Notes under the pieces: model-generated | What the model was told of the DNA's origin: nothing | Database searches by the model: none | The model's input: only the letters and a program-made list of their open reading frames with translations | In this document: positions 11,279 to 22,896 of the stretch, in pieces | Layout of the letters: each line of letters begins with the position of its first letter | How positions within the stretch are numbered: position 1 is the first letter of the stretch | Origin: Kalaharituber pfeilii | Lineage: Eukaryota; Ascomycota; Pezizomycetes; Pezizales; Pezizaceae | Direction: 5' to 3' | Length of the DNA: 64,000 nucleotides | Assembly (NCBI GenBank): GCA_015179045.1 | Contig: WHUZ01000008.1 | Span: 62,001-126,000, forward strand | Made by a program: the position numbers and the translations under genes

Positions 11279-11346
11279 TACAAGAGGTTGCGTGAAGAGA
11301 AAAGAAAAAGAGAACGCATGGTCATGAACACCGCTATATATATATG

Positions 11347-11412
11347 CACCTTGAAAACTCTGCAATCCATACTAGATCACCTTGAAAACTCTGCAGTCCA
11401 TACTAGATCACC
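11347..11412 (+). repeat. 33-bp tandem duplication
   Basis: ACCTTGAAAACTCTGCA followed by TCCATACTAGATC is present twice in a row with one base difference. Confidence 0.75.
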
Positions 11413-11973
11413 TTTGATTGCACCTTGTGCCCTGCCGGTATGCTAGAATGCTTGTCAAGCCATTGTCTTAATGTGGTGTTGTTGATTCGTAAGCCGTTCC
11501 CGTTACAATGGTGTAAAGTCCAGTATGGAACTCAATCATGCTGGACATCGCATTGCACATTACTTTTATCTTCCAGCTTATCCTGCAACTATGATTGTGA
11601 GACGTAGGTCCAATAGTAAGCTAAGCGCACCGAATAAGTCGCTGATTATCGATGTACGGTCCCCTCTTCCGGAACTTACCACCTGGGTCTGTCGACAAAA
11701 ACTGGCACTCACATTATTGTTTCAAATTCGCCCTACAGTTTCTTTGACAAGCTCTGTGACCCTTCAACAGTGTTTTTCCACGTTTTTGGCAAACAGATCG
11801 ACCGTACAGTAGGCTTTGAGTGTTGTATGCTCCTCATTAGGCTCCTGAGAATTCTCGATCAAAGCCATTTGCACAGTAGGCTTTGTTGGGTGTGTCTCCT
11901 GTGATGAACAACGCACACGCCAGGTTGACAGCTACATTCATTGCCCCCCTCCCCTTTTTCATATCCTAAATAT

Positions 11974-12642
11974 ATCAACTACTACGTGCTCCTCTCGGAA
12001 GAGCCCACCCCCGAGAGAGCCACAACGACGACTTCGACCCCCCAAGAAAGACAACCCCAAGGAGAAAGAGGACAAAGAAGGCGAGAAAGAACACTTCTGT
12101 CCCGGTCGAAGAGCAGGAGACTCCCCCAGCCCCTGCAACACCAACACCGACCCCCGCACCGACCCCGACACCCGCCCCGCACCATCACGCCCCCCCGCAA
12201 CATCCCGCCCCCGCAAACAGACAAGCAACACCAGCCGATCCCCCCTCCGAGCCACAGGCATAGTCATACACGGCGTTGCCACCAGGAAGGATCTGGAGAA
12301 GGTGAGGAAATGGCTGGAAGAAGACAACCAAGTACTGGGAAAAAAGACTACGGGCATTAGATGGTTGCGAAGAAAAACGACACTTGAAGAGGAAGGAAAG
12401 AAGGCAAGTTCGATAGTGTTGTATACAAAGACAAGGGTGGAGGTCGGAAAGGTTAGGCTGGGAGGGAGGTGGCTGAGATCGGAGGAATACGAGCCAAACC
12501 GGAAATAAGACAGGCTCAGGGTCCCGGTCCGAATACCATGTACTTAAATTTCCTTTTCTCTTAGTGTGACTATATACATCGCCATAGCCCATAGGGCGGC
12601 ACGCGATTAATGAAATAAAAAAAAAAAAAAAAAAAAAAAAAA
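11974..12642 (+). mobile_element. Half-LINE A: ORF1-only retroelement with tail A
   Basis: A complete insertion bounded by ATATCCTAAATAT at 11961-11973 and 12643-12655, a 13-bp target duplication. It codes an ORF1-like protein but no RT or RNase H. After a Pro/Thr-rich stretch the frame reads GIVIHGVATRKDLEKVRKWL, GIRWLRRKT, ASSIVLYTK and VRLGGRWLRSEEY, then stops at 12508. The likely beta-alpha-beta-beta order suggests an RRM-like ORF1 domain (inference). The zinc knuckles that usually follow in fungal LINE ORF1 are absent. Tail A at 12572-12610 has the A-T version of the outer stem pair (ATCGC..GCGAT). Related copies are at 47.4-48.1, 53.8-54.7 and 55.7-57.7 kb. Confidence 0.82.
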
Positions 12643-12655
12643 ATATCCTAAATAT

Positions 12656-13518
12656 TCATCCCATTGGATCATGTCAGATATTCGCACAGCATGCCACCCT
12701 TTCTGCGACTATGATAAAAATGAACAGCTTTCCCATCAGACATGACGATACTAGAGCTCCTTTTGTCCCCTCACTCATAAGTTCTGTTACTTCAAATGGA
12801 TTAGTATGAGTTCCTTCCTGCTTCTGTACTCCGCATGTAGAGTTGAGGCCTATTTTTCAGGCTTGGTATGCTTAGACATCCTAACCAGCTGCAATCTCAT
12901 AAGGTTTCCTGATTGAGGACACTCCAGTATGTATGTACTCAGGTGAGTACATCTCCCTAGCTTAGGTCAAATGTGACTACGCTTTTGTAACGGCTGAAGC
13001 GAAGGCGTCTTCATAAACAATAACAATTTTCCATTCCAACTCGGTCCATGATTTTTTGAGACTGACGTGGACTTTGTATTTCTCGAACCACCAGAGCGTA
13101 TGTCTGAACGCCTGAAGCAAGATACGCCTGCTGCTGCAATCCAGTGCTTTCTTGTTTGAGGAACATGTGGGGCCTAGGCTGCATTGCAATACGCTAGTTG
13201 AATTGGCTACAGAACAGTGGGCCCACAGCAGAAAGTTTGAAAACAAAACCGTAACATGCGTTCCACTTAATCCGAAGCAACCTCTGATCTCATTCCAGGA
13301 AAGGAGTGGTGATGCTTTCTTCTACATTGAGTTAACTGTGTAGAGGAAAATGAGCAGGTTACACCGGCCATGTACTGCCTAATGCTGCTCGGGCACATAT
13401 TCACTGCAATATTTTAGCCCTGCTCCAAGAAGTTGTGTGAAGAGTGAGAGTGTGGGGTTCCTTGATGTAAGCGCAATGCGGGAGGGTAACAGAGGTACAT
13501 TGAATCCTTCAATTGGTT
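12656..13518. other. No gene seen
   Basis: Only short unsupported frames and no recognised motif. Confidence 0.3.
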
Positions 13519-13530
13519 GAAACGGCCAAT

Positions 13531-13593
13531 CCAATTTTTTTTTTTCCTTTTTTGTCACGTGATCCCGCGTGCAGCTGTTCGCCATGGCAGGGC
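13531..13593 (-). mobile_element. Tail B mini-retroposon with TSD
   Basis: Poly-T then the reverse of tail B (GTCACGTGATCCCGCGTGCA..GCCATGGCAGGGC). Flanked by GAAACGGCCAAT at 13519-13530 and 13594-13605. Its 5' end is exactly GCCCTGCC. Confidence 0.9.
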
Positions 13594-13605
13594 GAAACGG
13601 CCAAT

Positions 13606-15140
13606 CGGAAACAGGGTGTCATGTCAGCGTCAAACCAGTCCACTCAACCCTGTTTTAGAGGCGACCTGAGTCCATCATTTCATTTGCCTCGCTTTTGGCC
13701 CTTAGGATTATGCCCATCAGTCGAGTGCCAAACTCTTACAATGTTGCACAAATGGGGTCGAGCATGCTCCAGTCACGAGCGAGTGCAGACGAACATACCA
13801 TCTTCTCCATTGTGGAACTAAGGTGCGCGTGTATGATCCTGACACTGTTTAATCTTCGCGCTGGTAATGCCGTGCATGCTATGAGCGGGTACAGCTGCTT
13901 CTGCATGCTCTGCGGCTTGTATTTAGTTTGTTTCGCCGAGGCCTTCATAGGGGACTGCTGATGCATGAGAGCTCTTGCTGGCAAGGTTAGGATCCCTGCT
14001 TGCATTGGTGCTACCTTTGGACTTGCATCTTCGGGGACTGCTGGGGTGTGATGATGATGTGAGGGTGGTGGTGCTGCTGCTGGCGTGCTCCTGCCGCGTG
14101 TGTGCTTGGAGGTCATGAATGGGAGGGTCTGGAAGGAGACAGGAAGCGGTGCGGTGGTTTGCTGTGCAGCTGGCGCTCAGTCGATGGCGAGGGGGGATCG
14201 CTGGGCGCCAAGGCCGGCGCCGACAGTCGGCACACAGGGTGCCAAGGATGGATCTTTCTATGGCTTCTTTGAGTACTCATCTTTGATTATTTGGACTTCT
14301 TTCATCATCGGAATTCTTTGACATAGAATCTTTCTTTACTCTTTGGCTCGAGTTATTACTTTCTTTGCTTGCTTTGTGAATATGATTAAAGTACTGTAGC
14401 ATGTTTGTTCTGTAACTAGGATAAGCAATCTTTCGGACGCTCTTGCAATACTGCACTTTTGCACCCATTCGCTATTCAACATGTGAATACAAGCCTTGTG
14501 TGTGTATTTTGCCAGTTCTCAACCTTACGGTCACTCTGAGGATGGTAGACACTATCGCACATCCGGAGAGGCAGAGCGTGGAAGGGTTTGGGCTTTCGTT
14601 CGGGCATCCTATTGGGTCTTGGCACGGGATCGATGTGCTGGCAACAAGGGAGTCGAGCGGTCTCTAAGTATCACAGTCTGGACGAAAATTAAACCAAGAG
14701 ACTGCCGAGAGCTTTCGATGCGGTATGCCTCACGGGTGGATGTGATCCGAAGTTGCTCGTCATCGTGTCATTTTTCTTTTTTTTTCTTTTGGCTCAAAAC
14801 CTCCGTTCCAGAAACGATCGCATTACCTCTTCCGGCTGCCTAGGCTGGGGTGAGCTGTCGCTTGTCCAGGCAAGTTGGGCGCTGTGATTCCCTACTGTAG
14901 ATCTTTATTTTTATTCTTAGTTTTTATTTTATTTTTATTATTATGTATTTAGCGTCTCCCTAGAGTGACAACCATTGCCCAGGGGGGGGGATTGTGGTGG
15001 GTGGAGTGGTGTGGGTTATTGGGATAGTTATGCATAGGAGCGGGGAGCAGAGCTGGGAGGGCACCAGTCTCGAACTGGAAGGCAGCTGATGCAACCACTA
15101 TAGCTGATGGTGCTAGGCTGCTTGATGATGATGGTGTGTG
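13606..15140. other. No gene seen
   Basis: Several frames of 60-126 codons occur on both strands but none shows a recognised motif, repeat counterpart or intron pattern. Confidence 0.3.
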
Positions 15141-15142
15141 AT

Positions 15143-15222
15143 AGATGTTCCAACCCTGTCTAGCTAGTCTCAACCATGCAGGTAGATGTTCCAACCCTGT
15201 TTAGCTAGTCTTAACCATGCAT
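15143..15222 (+). repeat. 40-bp tandem duplication upstream of F1-3
   Basis: TAGATGTTCCAACCCTGT, TAGCTAGTCT and AACCATGCA occur twice in a row with two differences. Confidence 0.75.
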
Positions 15223-15349
15223 ATCGGATAGTTTGAGACTACATATCGGGGTAAAGTACGAGATTAGGGCGGAAATGGTACCAAAACTTGAAGGGGCCTT
15301 GAAACTGACTGAAGATATCATCACATTTCTCAGCCATTATCCTACCAAC

Positions 15350-15402
15350 GAGACCCGATACTTTCTCCATACAATAATTCGGTTTCGCATATATATCGGG
15401 AT
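15350..15402 (+). promoter_or_regulatory. Conserved F1 promoter block, copy 3
   Basis: GAGACCCGATACTTTCTCC to TCGCATATATATCGGG, 100-150 bp before the F1-3 start. Same motif order as the other copies. Role inferred. Confidence 0.5.
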
Positions 15403-15499
15403 GGTGTTCCATACTGTTCCCGTCTCTTGAGCTCTCATCGTCTTCTTTGCTGCTTGCCCTGAAGTACCAAAACACATCCACGCTAGACTTTTCTCCTCA

Positions 15500-16677
15500 A
15501 TGGAAGCACGTACCATGCGAAACTATAAGCCTGGTTTAGGGCTACTGTCAACACCAGTCTTGCCTCTCACTGTCACAAATCCAACGGTCACGACTCCTAC
15601 AGCGATTTCTTTAGGCACAAGTATTCAAGGGGGAAGCCAGTTCTTGATATCGTTTCCACCAGGAGTTGAGCCGCAGGGGATTCTTTGCAGGTAATTATAT
15701 ACATTGCAGAGCAAGCTCATTGAACAGTCCTCTGGTAGCAATAAACTAACAAACACAGCTGGACTGTGACGAGGAGTCCAGAATCCTCTTTGAACATCCT
15801 TCCAGGTGGGGCGGAGGTGCAACAATCTTTTATGGAAAATGTATACACTTACAATTGCAACCAACTACCGGCATCAGGCAATGATCCATTTCCTGGATAT
15901 GACACAATTATCAACAGCAATGGAATTTATGATTCTGTTTTCAACGATGTGTTTCCGGTGGTACCAGCACCCAGCAGTCACTATCCGCCAATGGTCAATT
16001 ACCCTATGCCTGAGTATCTGCCCGATGCGAACCAGAATAGCATTGGGGAGATAGTCAGTGGCATCATAAATCAAAGAGATGCCAGTGCACACTTTAACAG
16101 CCAGAATTCTCATCCCATCCCCAATGCTGCAGCTGCAGCTTCTCAACAATCTCAAGTCATGTCCTGGATGTCTCCCATTGTTCCGCACAACTATGTACCT
16201 GCCCCATCACCTCCGGAATATGCTATCAGATTTGAACCAGCAATTTTTGCACCTCCTCCCCTTTTTGATAGCCAGAGGGTATGCCAAACAATAACACCCA
16301 TTCATAGTATTAGGATGTTGCATGTGAGAATGGTGAACCAGGCTGACTGTCACCCTTTAACTAGACAAATCTCAGCGCTTATGAATCTTGCATGGCAACC
16401 TCATCTAGATATACCTGAGTACATATCGCTCAAGCTGCATATCGCTCAAGCCTACCTATACCCCCCCTCTACAATTATGTCATTGGTTATCATCATCTTT
16501 TATTTATTGCGTTCGTTGATTTATTTATCTTTTGAAATCATTCCTCCCTTGCAGTTATTCACTATGGCGAAAGTCCTTTTTGCGTTACTGGACAGACCGA
16601 AGTTGAACGAAGAAGGAGGTCGGGTTGCATTGTGCTATTGGAATTGTTATGGTTGGCTAGGATGCGATGGTGGTTAG
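15500..16677 (+). CDS. F1 family gene, copy 3 (intact, longest)
   Basis: Exons 15500-15690 and 15759-16677; 68-bp phase-2 intron (GTAATT, ACTAAC, CACAG). The product is about 369 residues with all family motifs: PTAISLGTSIQGGSQFLISF and PPGVEPQGILCR in exon 1, then NDPFPGYD, FDS-like SVFNDVFPVVPAPSS, an Ala run, and WMSPIVPHNYVPAPS. Unlike copy 1 the frame continues through MVNQADC to a C-terminal hydrophobic stretch, SLVIIIFYLLRSLIYLSF (about residues 300-322), which could be a membrane segment. A similar hydrophobic C-terminus is in copy 4. No signal peptide or known domain is seen; function unknown. The continuation past NQADC could also be read-through into former 3' UTR. Confidence 0.72.
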
Positions 16678-18124
16678 CTAAGATCGTTTGTTGTTTGGCT
16701 TCTTTGGTGTTCGTTTCTCTATTCCCCTTGTAACTTAGCGCTCTCGCAATAACCCATCGCGGTAAATGATTTCAAAATTCTGTATCGCATGCGGAAATAC
16801 AACCTTACACGGAAGTGTCGCTCCTTGCATAAAAGCGAGGATGTGGAATTGTTGCATTTAACTTAAGCATATCACTGTTTTACCTGTCGGGTGTGTCGGC
16901 CCATGTGGGCCCCCTTCTGCAGAAGTAACAACCTTATTTCTAGTTGCGGAGTTGAGATTACTACTGAAGTGGTTTTCTTACGCGTACACTTTTTGTCGCG
17001 ATCTTTTCCCCCCGATCTTTTCCCTCCGATTTATAGGTTTGTTAACCCTAATTCTTATGACAAGCTGCATTATTCAAAGTTGTGTTCGGTGAATTCGCTG
17101 TTACTACTTACCATCTCGCCAATTTGGAAGTTGAAATATTCGGATGAACAGGTACCTGCGAACACGAAAAATTTCGGCGATAGTTTGCCGATAAATACTT
17201 GGGAATGCGAGAAAGTGTGCAGAATTAGTTAGAGTCGGTACTCACGTGCACTCACGTGCTACTTCGGTTACATAGGAACTACAGCGTTACTAGGCTTAGG
17301 TAATGGAGCGGGGTGGAGTTACAACGATAAACAATGTATTCTACACCTTTCACACCACTCCATCAGCGCGCCTCCTTAGCAGCCCTCATCTTGATGTCGC
17401 TTGACTAGCTTGATATGTATGCGAATTCATCGACTTTGTTATTATCTTTTTCATCTGTACTAGCGGTTACTCATTAACGTGTGTGAGGGTGTTTCTAGTG
17501 AATGACAGTCTCGATTTTACTTTTTTTTGGGACTAGTTTTACGAGAATTTGGGGAGAGTCGTTCGGATGGGTGCAATATTTTCTTGTGGTTCTGCTTTAC
17601 ACAAGTGGATCGGTCTCGTCACGTGTTAGCTTCCAAATTTGTAGAAAGTGATGGGGTTACCAATACAAAAATTTCAGATGACTTATCCACCAGTTTCGGC
17701 TCCATACCAACCGAAGTTCCACGTGAGTGCCTTTGCTGGCACCCACATACTTTTGCGGAGTGATAGGTATCGAAAGTTTATTATGTAAGAAAGAGCTGAC
17801 ATAATGAATTTGAACTTTTACAACCCATTGTTTACCGCCAAGCATTTGAAGATACGCCAAATTGCATGGCGCATGATTTTGCAGATATCCCCTGTCTAGT
17901 ACCTGCATGGTTTATCAGGGTTATGCACCCAAACTAGATTAAGCAAGTCCATACTCAAATTGGGTAGTGGTAGCTGCATGCACGGGAATTTATTTTTTGA
18001 GAAATGTTCCAAGATTGGGTGCCTGATGCAATGGTCATCTCCGATCTTATCTCATCCTGATTTTAGCCGAAGGCATCCCCTGTCTCATCCCACGTGGCGA
18101 TTAGCTGTTGCTCATCAGACAAAG
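16678..18124. other. F1-3 downstream region, no gene seen
   Basis: Short frames only (113 codons at 16891-17232 is the longest). No match was noticed to the downstream regions of the other F1 copies beyond the first few hundred bases. Confidence 0.3.
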
Positions 18125-18680
18125 TTAAATATATGGTAGGCCCTATTAAATGGTGCACAACAAACTGAATGTAATAGGTATAACTCTTTCCACTCAATGG
18201 TATAAGATATAGCAATACGAGTAGGATTTGACAGGTATAGCAGGTCTCTCTCTATAGTATGATATACTACAGAATAAGATCTTTTAATAGGTATAGCAGA
18301 CCCCTTTCAATGGTATGTGATATGGCAACAGGAACTAAATTTTACAAATATGGCAGATAGAAGTATGAAGTTAAGTTAATAGGTATTACAAGTATCCTGT
18401 AATAGCATAAGATGTAGCAATATAAGCTGAATTTGATAGGTATGGCAGCCCCTCTCGCTAGCATGTGAGATGCAGCAGAATGAGCTTTAATAACAAGTAT
18501 AGCAGGCCTCTTCGATAGTATATGATATAGCAATATAAGCTCAACTTCACAGCTTTGATAGGTATGCCGTGATCATACAAGATGTGGCAATATAAGCTGA
18601 ATTTGGCAGGTATGGTAGTCTCTCACGATAGCGCATGATATAGCAATATAAGCTAGATTTAATAGTATAGTAGTTTCTAC
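18125..18680. repeat. Degenerate AT-rich minisatellite, period about 60 bp
   Basis: About nine units built from GATATAGCAATATAAGCT, AATTTGATAGGTATAGCAG and CTCTCGATAGTATG in fixed order, with much divergence. No coding potential. Confidence 0.75.
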
Positions 18681-19607
18681 CGAGCAAATTGGCGAGGAAG
18701 ATCCTAGGCGGGTTCCTAGGCGGGTGTGGCGCACAATTTTTCTTGGTCCACTAATTCCACTTTAAATCCTATGGAGGAGAAGGAGGCGACTATCACAGAA
18801 GATCAACCTTAAAATGGTAGAAAAGAAACGTAACTGATCGACATAGCCTAACCGTTTAACTTCTTTGTGAGTGTCAATTGTGACATGACGCAGCCTGTGT
18901 GTTGAATGACGAAATTGAATATAACCTAGCACGTGCTGCAGCACTCCTGGCGGTGGAAGAAATTACTCTTGGCAAAAACGGACTGCCCCTATTTCGGCTC
19001 CGTTGGCTGAGCCAAGCCGGATTCCACTGCTCAGCTTAGCATGACAAGCTTACGGGTAGCTGCGCAGGATAGTCTCGCCGCACGTACGGGCAGCTATTCC
19101 AAATAGAAAAAAGCTTTCAAGCCAATGTGAACCCAGAAAACTTTAAATCTTCTATTGCAATAGACCGAGTTTGGGGTTTGCTTACCAGTTCTGTATATCG
19201 CCCTCTTTCAAAGGGTCAAGGAGACTAGAGATGGTACACTGGTATATTACCAAGATCATAGGCATGATACTTCTATAAATTCCCAAGAACGTGCATAGAT
19301 AGCCGTCAGCGCAACATTTTCGGACTTGGAAAAGGCTACTTTATCGCTCGTTTAGAAAGTATTGGAACGAGCGAGTATACTTTTGGAGGTGAAAAATAGT
19401 CATCTATAACTTCGGCATATATTATCTCTCTTCTAGAACGTTCTCGACACTCCTTTTAACGGATACCGTAGGTATTGATATACTAGTACACTAGTTGCTC
19501 CCAATGGCCCTGAAACGTTCCATATATCTTAGCTACACAACTGGTAGAATTTATACATACTTGATCAAAGTGTTAACTGGCCATATTACATCTTTGGCGC
19601 CTGTATA
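18681..19607. other. No gene seen
   Basis: No supported frame, repeat or RNA gene recognised. Confidence 0.3.
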
Positions 19608-19617
19608 AGTCTCTACT

Positions 19618-19960
19618 GGCCCTGCCATCTTTTTTTTTTTTTTAATATCATTACTCGCATGCCGCCTAATAGGCTATGGCGAGATTTATTTAAATACATG
19701 TGTGAGATTTAAGGAGATAAATGGAAAAGGAAAGGAAAATGTCCTAAACCGATATCCTTCTTCTAGTCCTGCCCTGCCCAGATCAATGTCTCCATTAATG
19801 TGTCCCTCCCCCCTTCCGCTGTCCTCTGTGGGGCCTTCAGGTCCTCGATTCCCTCCGGTATTCTTTTCCTCCACACCGGGCATGCCGTCGTGATGTGGGG
19901 CCCTGCCATCGCGAACAGCTGCAATCGGGATTATGTGATATAAATATATGTATAAAAAAG
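19618..19960 (+). mobile_element. Tail B element interrupted by a LINE A fragment
   Basis: Outer target duplication AGTCTCTACT at 19608-19617 and 19961-19970. The outer element is tail B (GGCCCTGCCATC..GATTATGTGATATAA, A-rich end). A LINE fragment in reverse (19630-19898) sits inside it and duplicated GGCCCTGCCATC (19618-19629 and 19899-19910). The inner piece carries tail A with loop-closing pair T-A and codes the ORF2 C-terminus on the minus strand. Confidence 0.87.
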
Positions 19961-20047
19961 AGTCTCTACTTCCTATCAAGGTAGCACATCTCATCCCGTC
20001 TGGTTGGGGTGTGTTTGGACAGAAATCTATTTCTGAGGTATTCGCAT

Positions 20048-20291
20048 TGTAAGAGGACAGATAGTATAGATCACTACCGCCTGTGAGAGACCGGGAGAGT
20101 GAGAGCTGGCGGAACGAACGTACAACTGATAGTGCGAGCGGGTGCGAGAGAAGATTGCTTGATTGATTGATGATTGCTAGCTAACGCTCCGTAACCATAC
20201 AAATATATAACCCATACATCCCATCACGTGCCACCGCATGCCAAGCTTCCCTCTCTTATGCGCACATCCTCATTATGTCAGCGTCCCCACA
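20048..20291. mobile_element. Solo LTR, family LTR-1, copy 1
   Basis: Starts TGTAAGAGGACAGATAGTAT and ends CGTCCCCACA, with TG..CA termini. A 4-bp duplication GCAT lies at 20044-20047 and 20292-20295. Related copies are at 36058-36394 and 50078-50353. No internal region or second LTR is seen. Confidence 0.78.
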
Positions 20292-20311
20292 GCATCATGG
20301 TGTTGTGCATA

Positions 20312-21574
20312 CAGTCAAACCTGTCATGTTGGATCCTGTCATATTGGATAACCTGTCATATTGGATGAACCCCCCCAGCCCGAGCTTGGGCCGGTGTAGA
20401 TTATTGGATATTTTCGTTATTGGATGGATAGCATTTTTGCTGGCCCGTTTCCCGAATTTAGATAGTAATTGGACCTGTCATATTGGATAGCGCGAATAGA
20501 GCAAACCTTTTTTTTCCCGAGCAAACCTTTTTTTTCCCCTGTTTTCATGACGCCACTGAGATTTTTCCCCTGTTCAAGTTTCGGATGATCAACTAATACT
20601 ATTTTATTTAGTCTATTCATAATATTACATATCATGACATTTCAATGCAATAAGGCATTGATTCTAGTGAAATATGCGACCTTTGAACTTCAATGTAGTC
20701 GCATATTGAACTATAGTACAATATATGTTGTCGCATATATTATATATATCTAGCTGCATATTTTATATATATTCTGGTTATATATTTTACATTCTAGTGC
20801 ATATTTTATTTCAAGTTCATAATACGAGAATATTACATAGAACTACAATATTAAAATGGATTAAATAAAGTTCTTATTTCTTAATTGCATTACTAAAGTT
20901 CAATATAAAATTCTGATAGCATATTTTATTGCGAACTTGAAAAAAAATATGTGACTAGAAATTATATATTGAATATGCAACTATATTGAAGGTTCAATGG
21001 TTGCATATTTCACTATAAATGAGTAGAATTAAGGATTTATTGCATTGGCGTACAATGTTATGTAATATTATGAATCGACTGTAAATAAAATAGTATTAGT
21101 TGATCATCCGAAACTTGAACAGGGGAAAAATCTCAGTGGCGTCATGAAAACAGGGGAAAAAAAAGGTTTTCTGAGCGCGAATACTAGCAAGGATCATGAA
21201 CTTTAGCCGGCGGTTAGCCCACTTTTGTAGGATTGTTACTGGCAAGCACAGATCTCGTGCCTTGAATTGTTGTCGGTACATAGGATGGTAGACACTATGT
21301 CAAAGAAGCGCGAATACTAAGATCACACTGAGGCTGAGCGGTACCAACTATTATGTTATCCTCAACAGCATCCAAAGCTTCAAGCGCCCTTTAAAACAGG
21401 CATCCATTACCTACCTGTATAGTTTATTATTCATGTACGTACCCGCTATAGCTCTGATTGCATGTATATAGCACAAAAACTGACCTCTCCACTGAAAACT
21501 GCCTAAGCGGATAACCTGTCTTATTGGATAGAGCCCTCTGGTCCTGATGTTATCCAATATGACAGGTTTGACTA
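20312..21574. mobile_element. Tc1/mariner-type TIR element (1263 bp, non-coding)
   Basis: The left end CAGTCAAACCTGTCATGTTG and the complement of the right end (AGTCAAACCTGTCATATTGG) match, with TA at 20310-20311 and 21575-21576. CTGTCATATTGGAT motifs repeat several times near both ends. The centre was invaded by the foldback element at 20499-21174. No transposase frame. Confidence 0.8.
20499..21174. mobile_element. Foldback element with 9-bp TSD (Mutator-like?)
   Basis: Arms of about 115-125 bp are inverted repeats (AAACCTTTTTTTTCCCCTG.. and its complement, through TCAGTGGCGTCATG and GTTGATCATCCG). They surround a very AT-rich centre. GCGCGAATA is duplicated at 20490-20498 and 21175-21183. 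Nine-bp duplications with long TIRs fit Mutator-like elements; there is no coding evidence. GCGCGAATACTA recurs at about 21309. Confidence 0.7.
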
Positions 21575-21954
21575 TAACTTTGTTTTCGTGGTAATGACGG
21601 TGGTCGCTAGTGGTAATGATGAAGATCCAGACTTTTGGGATGTGAGGTGGATGATACGCAGTGCGCATGTGAGTGTCCTTTTTTGTCGCGGTTAAAAGAA
21701 TTTTGTTATAGTTGAGTAGCAGTAATTAGCGATGGCCCACACCGACCCAATTCAAAGACCAGCAAGCAGCGAATAAAATATAGCGTAAAATGGGGAAAAT
21801 TCTTTTCCCGTTACAATATGGGCACGAAACTTATCCCTTAGTTATGGGAGTCACACAGCAGATTGATGGGTATGGTGAGAGAAAGGCTCTATTGGCTATG
21901 TTCATCATGCACAGTCTTATGCTTGCCTCCGAGCATTGAGGACCTAGGTCTAGT

Positions 21955-22006
21955 GGCCCTGCCATGGCGAACAGCTGCAAGCGGGGTTACGTGAAAAAAA
22001 AAAAAT
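21955..22006 (+). mobile_element. Tail B mini-retroposon
   Basis: GGCCCTGCCATGGCGAACAG, GCAAGCGGGGTTACGTGA, poly-A. No body beyond the tail. TSD not resolved. Confidence 0.75.
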
Positions 22007-22350
22007 TATGCAACGTCATCTCATGTGACCTCAAGTTGGAAGAGGAGGTAAGAGGTGTGGGAGGCGTTGTAGAAAGGCGGACCCAGGCCTGGTTGGAATC
22101 GGGGATCGCTGCAGCGCAGCATTGGGCAATGAGGTTGAAGTGGGGAACTGGAGGGGTTGAGGCATCTTTCGCTGAAAATTACATCAAAATCACCGGCAGC
22201 TGCGCAGGGGCGTTCTGATTGCGTTGTGAAAGAGCCGAACGGAACTAGATCGTAACAGCGTGGCAACAGCACAGCTGTTGCTGTGCGCAGTCGTCATGGG
22301 TCCAGTCTCGCTGCCCAGCTGCTCTCAGACTTGGCGCAGGAGTCAGTGCC

Positions 22351-22720
22351 TAACTGGTAAGGAATTGGATGGATTTTGTTTTCGCATGTAGTCTGGTTGG
22401 TTGCGTTGGATCCTTGAGGCGCGAGGTTAACTGCGCTCGGACTTGGCGCAGGAGTGGTTGCTTGTGCGAGGTTCTGAGGCCTGACTCGCGCGCCCGGCGA
22501 GACGCCACAGTTGTCGCGCCCTCGCGCCCGCGCGAGTCAGGCCTCAGAACCTCGCACAAGTTGTCGCGCCCTCGCGCCCGCGCGAGTCAGGCCTCAGAAC
22601 CTCGCACAAGCAACCACTCCTGCGCCAAGTCCGAGCGCAGTTAACCTCGCGCCTCAAGGATCCAACGCAACCAACCAGACTACATGCGAAAACAAAATCC
22701 ATCCAATTCCTTACCAGTTA
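22351..22720. repeat. Perfect 142-bp inverted repeat next to F1-4
   Basis: The arms 22351-22492 and 22579-22720 are reverse complements with no difference that I can see (for example GGTAAGGAATTGGATGGATT against its complement). The centre is GC-rich. TA at both outer ends would fit a Tc1-type foldback, but TA is also part of the palindrome. The right arm ends about 25 bp before the F1-4 promoter block. Confidence 0.85.
22511..22610 (+). repeat. Exact 50-bp tandem duplication in the palindrome centre
   Basis: The 50 bp starting TTGTCGCGCCCTCGCGCCCG and ending CTCGCACAAG is present twice without change (22511-22560, 22561-22610). Confidence 0.95.
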
Positions 22721-22744
22721 TTCTTCTATATAAATGATTCTAAC

Positions 22745-22799
22745 GATGGGACTGGACAGTTTCTCCATATACATAATCCACTTCAGCATATATAGGGGG
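22745..22799 (+). promoter_or_regulatory. Conserved F1 promoter block, copy 4
   Basis: ACGATGGGACTGGACAGTTT, CTCCATATACATAATCC and GCATATATAGGGGG, aligned with the other F1 upstream blocks. More diverged than copies 1-3. Confidence 0.45.
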
Positions 22800-22896
22800 C
22801 TCGTGCTCCCTACTCTGCCTCCCTCATCCTTCACGGTCGTCGCTGCCTATTGCCCTGGAACTAACGAAACACCTCTACTGAGAACTGTTGCCCTCA

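Noticed and set aside
14496..14843. A 115-codon frame upstream of F1-3
   Set aside because: No motif, no repeat counterpart, and a T-rich stretch at its end. It cannot be separated from chance.
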